From: Mytilus trossulus
Taxonomy: Eukaryota > Mollusca > Bivalvia > Mytilida > Mytilidae
Reading direction: 5' to 3'
DNA: 64,000 nucleotides
Assembly (NCBI RefSeq): GCF_036588685.1
Contig: NC_086375.1
Location: 47,748,955-47,812,954, forward strand
Shown here: positions 21,601 through 31,900 of the stretch, piece after piece
How the letters are laid out: every line of letters starts with the position of its first letter
How positions within the stretch are numbered: position 1 is the stretch's first letter
Notes under the pieces: generated by a model
The model's input: only the letters and a program-made list of their open reading frames with translations
Database searches by the model: none
Told to the model about the DNA's origin: nothing
Made by a program: the position numbers and the translations under genes

Positions 21601-24600
21601 TTGAAGACGACTTAGACAAGTTAATCATTCTTTTGATAGATTTCAGTACTGCATAACTTTAATAGAAATAAGAATATATGGCACGAATGCTTAGCATAAT
21701 GAGACAACTTTCACAAAGTCACAATTTGTAAAATGTAAACAATTATAATAGTAGGTCAAATTATGGCCTGCAACAAGGAGCTTTGGCTCACATCATACAG
21801 CAACATATAAAGGGACCAACAATGACTTGTGTAAAACAATTCAAACTGGAAAGTCAACTGTCGAATGTATGTAAAAAAAAAACCGACGATGAACCACCTT
21901 CAAAAACAACAACCACTGAACAACACTATCCCTTTTCACAAAATATATTTTTAGGTATAAAATGTATTCCTTATCAATTTAACCAAATATTTTAAACGTA
22001 AGATTAATTTTACACTTAGGATTTTTTTTTGTGAAAAGTTCTAATTTTAATCAGTGGTTCCTGACTTAGAACAGGTGCAAAAAAATGCAGCAGGTTTAAA
22101 CGTTTAAACAGGCGCAATCCTTCAACCTGACCATGCTGACATGAAACATTAAATGTAACATTACACTATAGAGAGACATACTATAAAATATTAATTGACG
22201 GGCTTAACTCAAATAAAAGAAGATGCATTTTATGTTTTGGTAATTGAAACATACAAACCGATTATATAATCATTTATTTTTATTTTCTAGATTTCAATCC
22301 AGATAGGGATGATGATATCAATCACGAAAATGGTAAGTTTGGTTGTTTCTGTTATATTTTTTTTATATATTTTTGATTATTGACACATAATATTGTATGA
22401 ATCTTTTGATATTTGATATTTCTATATTTCTATTTCGAGTTTTTCTACATCTGATAATTGACTTAACTTTAGAAACAAAAGTATCGTAGGCATTTGCAGA
22501 GTAGACTTCATATCTTCATCAGATTGAAATAACTTAATTCCAGTTATTGCTTTAAATTCAAAGTAGCATGGTTCTATCATAGACTTGATGTAATGGTATA
22601 TCTAGTGTCTTTATTTCTATTGGATTGCAAAATAGTAGACCACAATTGGTCTTAATCTGTTATGAATCGTATTCCGTATATTCAGAAATTATTGCAAGGT
22701 TTAATACGATAAATGCAACAGAGTTAGTATCGCAATAATAATAACTAGCATTTTTATATCTGATACATATATCTTTACGCTCATTTTCCTAACATCGCAA
22801 TAATGAATCTAGCATTTTTATCCATTTTTCCAAAAAAATTGAAATAATAAATGCACGGAATAATTGAATTTATAGCACATTATTCTTTTTCAACTACCAA
22901 CATAAGGGTAAATAGCTCAGATAATCTAATTTCGTAATTGCTTTATTAAATTTAGTCGGTTATCTTTCTTTCTATTCACACAATATATATTTTCCCCTGT
23001 ATGATTCTTAACAGCCTGCTTTTTTATCATATTTTAAAGACATAGCATTATATTATTAAACTACATTTTGGTATTTTGCCAATAGTTATCAAAGGTACCA
23101 GGATTATAATTGCCAAATTTTGAAGAAATGTAGCGTTTCAATTTTGGATCCCTAGTTATCAGCATTCAGTTAATATTGATACATATAAATGAAACCGTTT
23201 TATGACGTCACGTCACGAGTTAAAATTTCTACACAGAAGAACTAATTTCGTTAGCGTTGATATAATCAGTTGATCTGAGCAGCGTATCGTGTTATAGATA
23301 TAAACTCACTCTTAAAATAAAGTCTGTGGTCAGGTTGTTATTTTTTTGACACACTCCCCATTTCCATTCTCAATTTTGTATGTCATAAATTTAATTTTAA
23401 GTTTTTAGTTGTGTAAATTCGGGGTTTCTATCACTTCATCAAACAATGTCCCTCTAACTTTATTCAGTTCGTTTGTAAGTCGGTCGAGTTTACATAATCC
23501 ATTCAAAAATAGTTAAGCTATATCTTTCCTTTTGTAAACTTTCCATATTACTGTAGTAAAATCCAACCTGCACTCTGCTATACTGTTTCTTGTCAGGATA
23601 TGCTTGATTGTTTTAGTGTAATTAAATCTTTAGCTGAGCTGTTTGCAATAGACAGTTAGCGGTCAGTGTCTTTATAATATGGCTGGAGATTTAAGAAATG
23701 TATGCATTAACCTCATTGACTTTTTGTTGTGTAATGACAATAAATACATAACTTTTTCACAATTTTTACCGTCCAACAATTACACCTTTTTGTTAATTAC
23801 AGAAGCCGTGTCGTCAACGACGGATGGAGATACTTGCAGTATTCTAATCGACGGTTTCTGTGAAAGTAAAATAACAGAAACTGATGTAAGGGATTATTTT
23901 AGTAACAAGGATCTCTCTGGAGGAGGTACAGTGAAGGAAATTGAATTCAATACTGATGAAGGATGGTGTGTTGTAGTTTTTACAAGCTCTCAAGGTAAGT
24001 TGTTGGCGCCTTTAATTTATTCTAAAACAAGAATGTGTCCATAGTACACGGATGCCCCAATTGACTATCATTTTTCATGTTCAGTGCATCAAATTTAACA
24101 TTAAAACTAGAAAAATCTTATTATAAGGTGCATGTGTTCAAAGTTTCAAGTTCATTGGACCTCAACTTCATCAAAATCTCCCCCAAGGGTGACTGGGGTA
24201 TAGAAATATGGTCACTTGGTCTTCTCCCGACCGGCAGTAAAACGCTTGCAGAAGTGGGGCGTCCGTTTGGCTATGCGGGATGTATCAAGTTCGAAGTCAC
24301 GTCCGGTCAGAAGGGGGACGTTAAATCCGATGCCTCGTATAAAGAGAGTGCCACGCTCTTTGCACGTAAAGAACCCTTGCAACAACTCTTTGAGGGGTCC
24401 GTAGGTGGCCTGTTGCAAGGCTAAATTTCTGTCCCTATCCGATATACCCTCCTTTTCCCAGATGGCCTATATTGTAACAACCTACCTATTGTATTTATTG
24501 TGAACTTGTTCTCGTCCTGAATATGCATGAAATATTTGCCACTGGACGTTGAGCAACCAACAATCAATCAGTCAATCATCAAAATATACCTTGACTAAAA

Positions 24601-27463
24601 ACTTTAAACAGAAAATTTAACTCACTGAAGTGGGACAGACGGACAGAGGAACCAACGAACGGACAGGCGGACCGACATACAGACCAGAAAACATAATGCC
24701 TATAAATGGGGCATAAAACATGTTTAAATAAATGGTATAGAAGTCAATAGTAACAAACAAAATCGTGTTATGTATATTTGTGGCAATGTCTAATCTAAAT
24801 TGAAAATAATTGATTCTGCCAGTTCTCTTCATACGTTACAAAATCATAACTGAGCACATTTTTCGAAGGAGAATCACGTTTCTAAAACCGCTTAATTTAT
24901 TGGAATAAAATAAAGAGTTATCGAAAATAAATTGACAATGCCACGGTTAAAAAAAAAATATGTTACTATACTTATTCAAAAATCATATACAAAGAATGAA
25001 AATTGGAAAGCAGCTTACTTAAACACTGTAGATTTCATGCATAGGTGATAAGACTCCGCCTCTAATTCTCAACTAATATAGGTATTTCTTTAAAACTATA
25101 GACTCGTGTACATTCCTGTAAATTTAACATTCATACCTATTTATTTTAAAAAAAAATAAACCCCAAAAAATGTTTTATAATCTGGTTGTCTTAATAATAT
25201 TTCACCATGATATTAGCTAAATTTAACCGATACATTTCTATTAGTTATATTATTGTTCACAATGAAAATGAACGTCTTTCGACCAAAATGGAATGGAAAA
25301 TGATACCAACAAGTGTTTCCTAAAAGAATAATTAACACATTAAGTTATGTTTTTATATATTTGTTACAGCTTTTAATGATGTTTGCATCAGACGACATAA
25401 GCTGAAGGACCACGACATGAATGTAAAAGCTCATGGTAAAAAAAGACAAAATGTCCCAGAGGTCAAGGTGATTTCTAACTTAGATGAACACAAATTAGCT
25501 TTCATTACAGCTTCAAATATAAGCAAAGATGTTCTACAAACTCACTTAAGCATATTTTCAGCTAAAATAGACTGGTCTTCTGTGAAACCAGACAATCGTT
25601 CTCTACACATAGCTTCAAACCTTACTTCAGATATGAAAGATTTTCAGAAGAAAGCTAGGGTATGGGATAAACATATTGAAAAAGAGGTATTACAGTTCTT
25701 TGAATTATTACAAATTAAAGAATACAAAATAGATCCAAACGAATGGGATTTAATCAAGAAAAGCGTTCATCCAGTTGATGTAAAGGATAAGGAAAGAGTT
25801 ATGATAACAACCAATGAAAACAGATTTAGCATAGTAGTAGTTGGCTACCGTATTCCTTATAAATCTTTGGTCAATCACATCAATCTCCTGACAAACACCG
25901 TGAGAGTCAGGGAAAGGTTAGAAAATAGCGAAATACGTTTGTTATCCGCGGGAAAAGAAATGGAAAGTATAAAAAACGAACACAAATCCATAAAAATTGT
26001 TGCAGATTTGGCAAACGGTAATATTGAATATTCAGGAACTGCAGCCATAGTAGCATCAGCAAAGCAGAGAGTTTCTGATACACTAAAAACAAAAGTAACT
26101 CTCATTATCCCAGATATTGCAAACGAAAGATATCAATTTTTCAAAAGAAAATCAGTTCAGAAAGAATTAGAGAAAGAATTCAAAGATAAAGGTATAACAT
26201 GCGCAGTTGGATTTGAAAAAGATAACAAAATTTTTATTTACGCGTTATCTAAAACAGAAGGTGAAAAAGCAGTCAACGTTGTGAGGGCGTCAATAGCAGA
26301 AGTTAACGTTGGTAAAGAAACGCCACCTGGACCTCTCGACAAAGAGTTGCAAGAAGTCAGAAAAAAGAAAGGCGACACAGTAGAAGTTCGAAGATCTGAC
26401 AGTAAAATTATAATTTACGCAATACCACTGTCAACTGTAGAGGCTATCAAAGATCATATCAATTTTTTTGTTCGATATCCCCATGGAAGTGTCCGTTGTA
26501 CAGCCCATTTCTGTACTGAGACAGGCCAATCTATAACAACATTGCTCGGTGATATTACAGATCTTGATGCAGATGTAATTGTTTGCAGCTCTGACAAACA
26601 TTTGAAACTTGGTATTGGTGTAGGCCATGACCTTGTTCAAAAAGGTATTTATTTGAAGATAATTTATATGTCTGGTAAACAGTTGCTATGATATCAATAT
26701 AAACAAAAAGAAAGTATCATTTATCAGGTGAACATTTCATACTGTGTCGATACATTTGTCCGTTTACGAACGTATCAGCATTTGATCTTACTCTTGAATG
26801 AGTGTAGATAGCAAACTTTTTTTTTAATTATTTACAAAATCAAGAAATTTTAGGTTAATTTCAAATACAATATCATGCTTTTTAAGTATGCTAGCTATGG
26901 AACTGATTTCATTCCAAATAAAGCATAAAACAATTCAAATTTTCCGGAAAAAAATGTTTAATATAAAGGTATGGTTTTTAATCTTCTTGACAGGTGGAAA
27001 CCAAATACAGTTGGAATGTCACACCTTCCTCCAATCAAAACAAATAAAAGAATTGAATAAAGACGAGATATTTTGTAGTTCATCTGGGAAACTTACCAAC
27101 TTTAGATGGATTGTTCACATACCTGGTGAAAAATGGGAAAATGTCAAAGAATCTAGTGAGATTGATGGGAAGAATAATTTCATCAAGTTGATTACTTCAT
27201 CTCTTGAAAAAGCAGAAAAAAAGAAAAGTAAGAGTATTGCCATGCCAGCATTATGTTGTGGAAATAATGAGTACCCTGTCAACAAATCTACTGATTGGAT
27301 TGTGGAGGCTTTAAATGAGTATCTGAAGCGGCCTGGAAATAAAACAAACATCCGAAAGATTTATCTGTGTGATAAGAACCCAAGTGCAGTTGACAACTTT
27401 GTGAAAAAATTAAAGACTTATAAATATGCATTGGTGTACAATAGAGACAAACAACAAATTTAA
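17253..27463 (+). CDS. Copy B: TRIM-RRM-KH-macro fusion gene with one frameshift
   Basis: Seven exons: 17253-18667, 20175-20213, 21098-21145, 22291-22332, 23803-23994, 25370-26644, 26994-27463. All junctions are phase 1 with GT-AG ends; the exon 3 donor (G|GTCTGT) is weak. Apart from one extra T near 17517 the model is open (about 1159 residues). Order: RING, B-box 1, B-box 2, coiled coil, filamin-like domain, acidic linker, RRM, KH-like domains, macro. The RING would act as a ubiquitin E3, the macro as an ADP-ribose-type reader, the RRM/KH part in RNA or protein binding. These roles follow from the families and are untested. The start codon context (aaccATGG) is strong. If the extra T is real, only a 97-residue RING peptide is made from the first ATG. 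Confidence 0.75.
18804..19487 (+). mobile_element. 684-bp MITE-like DNA element with TTAA target duplication
   Basis: Ends in inverted repeats AGGGGCACTAGCT and AGCTAGTGCCCCT, flanked on both sides by TTAA (18800-18803 and 19488-19491). Copy C has the empty site 'catgtctttaacataac' near 37600. TTAA duplication is typical of piggyBac-type elements. No transposase is visible inside. It sits in intron 1 of copy B. Confidence 0.8.
19770..19960 (-). repeat. Dispersed repeat R3, inverted copy
   Basis: Minus-strand R3 core followed by the extended segment 'tagctacacctctcac-agtatgacc', shared with 38150-38400 in intron 1 of copy C, so this copy predates the duplication. Confidence 0.65.
20175..20213 (+). 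CDS. Copy B exon 2: acidic micro-exon
   Basis: 39 nt, acceptor ttttcatag, donor G|GTAAGC, symmetric phase 1. Encodes GNPEEEIDSVEEN, part of a Glu/Asp-rich linker between the TRIM part and the RRM. Copy C has GNPEEETDNVEEN at 39002-39040. Confidence 0.8.
20299..20569 (+). mobile_element. Insertion bounded by an 8-bp direct repeat, with palindromic core
   Basis: ATTATCGC occurs at 20291-20298 and 20562-20569, and only once in copy C ('catcattatcgcctccat' near 39118). The 263 bases between them exist only in B. They contain an imperfect hairpin (about 20450-20569) with arms running from GCGATAA to TTATCGC and 'ctcgattg...ctcgctt'. An 8-bp duplication would suit a hAT-type MITE. A deletion in C between the two octamers is the alternative. 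Confidence 0.5.
21098..21153 (+). CDS. Copy B exon 3: acidic micro-exon with possible alternative stop
   Basis: Acceptor atttttag. Encodes ELIREEKEFTDSEEEW. Using the weak donor G|GTCTGT it ends at 21145 (48 nt, phase 1) and the gene continues. Without splicing it reads on as GL-stop (TAA 21151-21153), ending the protein in EEEWGL. Copy C has the same ending and the same 'tggggtctgtaaatgtttta'. Which form is used cannot be told from DNA alone. Confidence 0.65.
21672..21870 (+). repeat. Dispersed repeat R1, diverged copy
   Basis: 'atgagacaactttcacaaag', 'aggtcaaattatggcctgcaac', 'tttggctcac', 'aacatataaaggg', 'caattcaaac'. The equivalent in copy C is at 40536-40735, so the insertion is older than the duplication. 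Confidence 0.65.
22291..22332 (+). CDS. Copy B exon 4: acidic micro-exon
   Basis: 42 nt, acceptor ttttctag, donor G|GTAAGT, phase 1 at both ends. Encodes DFNPDRDDDINHEN, an acidic linker. Copy C has DFSADNADDINHEK at 41335-41376. Confidence 0.8.
23803..23994 (+). CDS. Copy B exon 5: first part of the RRM
   Basis: 192 nt, acceptor gttaattacag, donor CAAG|GTAAGT. RNP2-like strand CSILIDGF, helix ETDVRDYFSN, RNP1-like strand GWCVVVFTS. The pattern is that of the N-terminal RRMs of PARP10/PARP14-type proteins. The second RRM helix and last strand are in exon 6. Confidence 0.8.
24178..24575 (+). mobile_element. SINE-like insertion with 10-bp target duplication
   Basis: A ~398-bp block, clearly more GC-rich than its surroundings, ends in an (AATC)-type tail and is flanked by TCATCAAAAT on both sides (24168-24177 and 24576-24585). 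The surrounding sequence (about 24015-24715, 'acaagaatgtgtccatagtacac' to 'ccagaaaacataatgcc') reads as one interrupted interspersed repeat, so this is a nested insertion. Copy C lacks both in this intron. No clear tRNA-type promoter boxes with correct spacing were found, so the SINE class is open. The open frame from 24077 is repeat-derived. Confidence 0.65.
25370..26644 (+). CDS. Copy B exon 6: end of RRM, KH-like domains, start of macro
   Basis: 1275 nt, acceptor ttgttacag, donor AAAG|GTATTT, phase 1. It begins AFNDVCIRRHKLKDHD, the last RRM helix and strand. Then come two blocks like the degenerate KH-type repeats of PARP14/DTX3L (ERVMITTNENRFSIVVVGYR; later IEYSGTAAIVASAKQRV and KIFIYALSKTEGEKAVNVV). 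A third such block (KIIIYAIPLSTVEAIKDHI) leads into the macro domain: GDITDLDADVIVCSS, glycine loop LGIGVGHDL. The adenine-contact Asp of GDIT is kept; the usual N-A-A-N is replaced by C-S-S-D. Confidence 0.85.
26994..27463 (+). CDS. Copy B exon 7: C-terminal half of macro domain, stop
   Basis: Acceptor ttgacag; joins as KG-GNQIQLECHTF. It holds DEIFCSSSGKL, a WIVHIPGEKW strand, MPALCCGNNEYPV (second binding loop, aromatic missing) and a final helix before DKQQI and TAA. No domain follows, so there is no WWE or ART catalytic part. Confidence 0.85.
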
Positions 27464-28335
27464 ATCGAAGATCATTTTGGAATTGACAGTAGCTAAATCA
27501 CCTTATAATATTCATTATTGTCCTAATTTGTATATATATATATATATATTTTGCCCAAAAGGTCCTACAGAAATAATAAGTAAATAAGCTTTGTGTTTTA
27601 ATCAATGTGCTTATTAATAATGTCGCTTTTAAACTTAAAGACATTAATCTTAATATAGTTTTTAATGCTTTTGTTGCACAGGAAATATACAAATATTTTA
27701 ATACCAAAACGTACGACATTTATCACAAGTGTTTATCTATTACATTTACATATGTGCACTATATGATCCAAACGAAATATTTATGACGTAAGTGTTTTAA
27801 ATGAGATAATACCATATACAATATTACAGCCGTTCATTGTAGTTGTTTTCTGCTGAATGCAAAATTTGTAAGCTTTGTTGCCCAACAAGATACACAATGA
27901 ACAAATTGCATAACATATATCACAAATAATCATCACCATGTTTGTCTTCATTTACAAAATACAAATAAATACAAAATTATGCCATTGGTTGGTACTTTTG
28001 ACGTCGACAAATGCTTAATCAACTCCACATGTTAATAATAATTTGTAGATATATGATCACATAGGTCCTAACATTTATCAATTAATTTTGATTCTTAGAT
28101 AATACACTGAACCTTTGAATAATACAAAATTCAATGTAAAAATCGTTTAGCTGAAAAGAAAATAAATATAAATGTTTGTCAGTTAAGGCGCAGCAACTGG
28201 TGCGATTTAAATGATAAATTACTTTAAAGGCAGAGCTGGCTTTAAGGTATCGGCTGATCTTTTATTTAATCTCACTGGGTTTTACTGTGCTAGCGATATT
28301 TATATGTTTAGCCTACTTTGTCTCGGTCATACCTA

Positions 28336-29550
28336 ATGAACTTTATCCCAGAACCACGTGCCGTGTAAAAAAAAATACGGTTTTCATATAATATGTATGT
28401 CTTCTACAGTATTCTATATCATATAAAATTATTTCAAATATGTTTCCGTACTTTTCCTCCCAGGAAGATGAATGTACAAAATCATGAATATGACAATTGT
28501 TATCCATTCGTTTGGTGTATTTGAGCTTTTGATTTTGCCATTTGATTAGAAACATTCCGTTCTAAATTTTACTGAGAGTTCAGTAATTTTTTTTATTTTA
28601 CTTTCAAAAGACAATAACAATCAAAACCAAGGAGTAAAAAACGACTCGTAAAACCAAAAGACATTTACATCAACAGTTATAAATAATAAATAAGAAACAA
28701 CACGAACTCCACTAAAAAACCTCGTGTGAAATCAGGTGCTTCGGAAGGGTAAGCATTTCCTGCACCTTATACGGCATCCGTCGTGTTATTCTTTTTTCAG
28801 TCCGGTAATAATGGAAGGTTATTATGATTGAAGAAGAATATCAGATATGATTTCTGACACACCTTTGTCACAATGGCGATTAAGCTCTTGATGGCGACCG
28901 TATAATTTTTTAAGTGATGACCTTAATTTGATTGATTCATATACCTAACGAACTTTATCCCAGAACCACGTGCCGTGTAAAAAAAAATACGGTTTTCATA
29001 TAATATGTATGTCTTCTACAGTATTCTATATCATATAAAATTATTTCAAATATGTTTCCGTTCTTTTCCTCCCAGGAAGATGGATGTACAAAGTCATGAA
29101 TATGACAATTGTTATCCATTCGTTTGGGATATTTGAGCTTTTGATTTTGCCATTTGATTAGAAACATTCCGTTCTGAATTTTACTGAGAGTTCAGTAATT
29201 TTTTTTATTTTACTTTCGAAAGACAATAACAATCAAAACCAAGGAGTAAAAAACGACTCGTAAAACCAAAAGACATTTACATCAACAGTTATAAATAATA
29301 AATAAGAAACAACACGAACTCCACTAAAAAACCTCGTGTGAAATCAGGTGCTTCGGAAGGGTAAGCATTTCCTGCACCTTATACGGCATCCGTCGTGTTA
29401 TTCTTTTTTCAGTCCGGTAATGATGGAAGGTTATTATGATTGAAGAAGAATATCAGATATGATTTCTGACACACCTTTGTCACAATGGCGATTAAGCTCT
29501 TGATGGCGACCGTATAATTTTTTAAGTGATGACCTTAATTTGATTGATTC
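28336..29550. repeat. ~610-bp tandem duplication (two near-identical units)
   Basis: Units of about 612 bp start at 'gaactttatcccagaaccacgtg' (28338 and 28950) and end in 'ttgattgattcatat'. They differ at only a few bases, so the duplication is recent or homogenised. Each holds an R3 copy, an R5-like segment ('caaccaaggagtaaaaaacga') and the 3' tail of a Penelope-like element. The region 27464-28336 is 3' flank without visible genes. Confidence 0.9.
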
Positions 29551-30375
29551 ATATTCCTGTCTTTTGAGAAAGCAGTATTCCACGTTTAACAAAATCAACG
29601 TACTTTGAGCTAGTAAGTTCACTTGGATATATCAAATGTAAGTGATCACTGAATCTACTATTATTAAGAGACAGAACATCATAAATATACCGAAAGGTGA
29701 AATAAAAAGACTGGGCTTATTTCTTTTCTCATTTCTATACAAGCCCATGAATAAATTCTGCTTCAGGAACCTAAAAATAAATCTGCGAGTAGAGGAGCGC
29801 AATTGGTACCTATTGGGATTCCAATAGCCTGTTGAAAGACCAAATCCAAATTCAATAAATATGTTGTCAATAAAAAAAAGTCCAGCATGACAGGGATATC
29901 CTTTGCGGTGTATTTTCTGCTCGACTCTGTATTATTTTTAACAAAGTCAGTTGAATGCCTGCCCAAAACTAGATATTTAAAACGAATAGTACCCTTTTTC
30001 TTAAAAATTACATAAGTAAGCTGACGAGTTCTTTCAGTCGAGCGTTAAGTTTAGTATGTGGAATAGTGGTATAAAGAGTTGAAAAATCAAAGGTTTTAAT
30101 GTTGGTACAATGTTTTAATGATTGAGATTGTAAATTCACCAATACCTATTATGAATTCTTCAGTATCCACATCAGATTAACACCACTTCTTGACTATGCC
30201 GTATCTGAATATTTCTGAAGTCCTGCTGCAGTGAGTATGGCAGTAAGAACTTTAGAAAGGGGTTTAGTGGATACTTGGAAGAACCTGCAATATACCTTTC
30301 CTTCACGGATTCTTGTTGAGCTTAGGAATCCAATATAAGGATCAAAGATCCTGGTATTCATCCTTTGGATTAACA
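29440..30375 (-). mobile_element. Decayed Penelope-like retroelement (RT remnant)
   Basis: Minus-strand fragments in shifting frames match the Penelope-like reverse transcriptase: KPLSKVLTAILTA and GLQKYSDTA near 30200, FVKNNTESSRKY near 29940, the hallmark QQAIGIPIGTNCAPLLADLF near 29800, a degraded YI.DVLSLNNS catalytic segment near 29690, and the C-terminal tail LKKLYGRHQELN near 29520. Frameshifts and stops separate them. No GIY-YIG endonuclease is seen. Its tail is included in the adjoining tandem duplication. Confidence 0.8.
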
Positions 30376-30504
30376 ACAAAGGAGATTAGAACTAAAGGAA
30401 TAAACAATACATCGATGTCAATATAATGAAATTTGATTCGACTTTGATACAAGTGAGAGGCTAACTTCAAAACCAGGTTCAATCCACTATGTTCTACATA
30501 AGAA

Positions 30505-30640
30505 CATGCCAGTACCAAGTCAGGAATATGATAGTTGTTATCCACTTGTTTGGTGTGTTTGTGATTAATTTTGCAATTTGTTTTCGGACTGTCCGTTCAG
30601 ATTTTATCTCGAAGTTCATTTTTCTTTTTCATTTTTTTAA
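30505..30640 (+). repeat. Dispersed repeat R3
   Basis: 'gtaccaagtcaggaatatga', 'ttgttatccacttgtttgg', 'ctcgaagttcat': R3 core, moderately diverged. From 30640 to 31160 I see no gene. Confidence 0.6.
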
Positions 30641-31239
30641 CACCAAAATAACAACAAAAGAAACGATTTCTTGAGACGTCTGGGTGTCAACCATGATGAA
30701 AAAACAATTACTATTAATAGTTCGCCAGTAAAAAGCTCAGTATGGACGATGGCCAACAAAAACAATTCCCACAACGGCTACTAGTATTTAAATATCATAA
30801 CACAAACCTAGTCAAATCTTGCTTTAACTGAAAGCATCCACTAAAATGCTTTTCATTCTAAGAAAAATTATAGTAATGGCGGTGAATCAAAATCTATGGA
30901 ACGTACAACTGTTTTAAGCTGTACTGCCACACCACTGTACGCTTATCAAATGTTTGGGGGAATATTTAGCCGAACATAGCATGAGGGGTCGTCTTTGTCT
31001 AGTTCATCTACACGTTCTTTTATCTATTGATCGAAATTAACAGAGGGAGGATTGAATATAAATAATTGCTTATGTGGGAAATAAGCCAACTGTTTTAAAA
31101 AGTTGTATCTTAATGGTTTTTGTTCTTCAAAACTTGTTTATGAATTAATAAATAAATAAACAAATTCGAACTAAGAAAGGCGGGAAGCAAACTGTCACGT
31201 TGATTTATACAGTCAAAGGATTTACATACCAATCTTTTT

Positions 31240-31900
31240 TTAAATGATATTCTTGTTTATGTAAATAAAAGCAACATTAGTATACATTTGTTCAAAATTA
31301 ATCAATCGATTGAGAGAAAAAAAACGGGTTACAAACTAACACTGAAGAAACACATCAGATATAAGAGGAGAACTACGACACAACAGAAACAAAACACTAA
31401 AATGCAACGCACACAGAAACAAACTATAATATAATTATGGTCATTTTCCTGATTTGGTACATGACATTTTAAGAAAAAAGGGTGGCTAGAACCTTGTTTT
31501 GTGGCTAGCCAAACATCCGATTACATGACATGACTAAACTACAAATAAATTGGAGAACATACAGGACAGTGAAAACACACAAATCATAACTATTAAAAGG
31601 TACCAGGCTTATAACTTAATAGGCCAAACGCGCGTTTCATCTACACAAGACTCATCATTGACGCGCATATCAAAACAGTTCAAAAACCAAAAAAGGAACA
31701 AGATTGAAGAGCATTGAGGACCAAAGGTTTTCCAAAATTGTACAAAACACGGCTAAGGTTATCTGCATGGGATAAGAAAATCAAAAGTATTGAGAATAAT
31801 TCATACTTTTGCAAACAGTACATTTATAAAAATGACTATATAATTAATATACATGTTAACACCAAAGTGGTGACTTACTATAGAATAGAAACGAATATGT
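31240..31900 (+). repeat. Composite dispersed repeat R4+R2
   Basis: Same position and order in the duplication unit as 10375-11000, so it was present before the duplication. R4 core 31360-31510, R2 core 31595-31800. Confidence 0.65.

Larger units (their letters stand above)
10250..27750. repeat. Segmental duplication unit 1 (contains copy B)
   Basis: Collinear with 31160-48600. Matching landmarks include the 'ggcgggaagcaa-ctgtcac/atgt' segment (10268 and 31180), 'ggagacactctaattgaaat' (13130 and 32990), 'acaagtgggcgttacagacgaac' (17049 and 35410), all seven exons, and the 3' flank 'gatcattttggaattgacagtagctaaatcacc' (27470 and 48353). Spacing differs because of insertions private to each unit. 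Boundaries are judged by eye and may be off by a few hundred bases. Confidence 0.8.

Noticed and set aside
24260-24300. tRNA-like A and B boxes in the SINE-like element
   Set aside because: Approximate A- and B-box matches exist, but the spacing between them is only about ten bases, too short for an internal polymerase III promoter.
24077-24424. 115-residue open frame
   Set aside because: Lies in the SINE-like insertion and its host repeat within a copy B intron; not preserved in copy C.
26994-27463. A PARP catalytic (ART) domain after the macro domain, as in PARP14
   Set aside because: All three copies stop right after the macro domain, and no WWE or ART sequence appears downstream.
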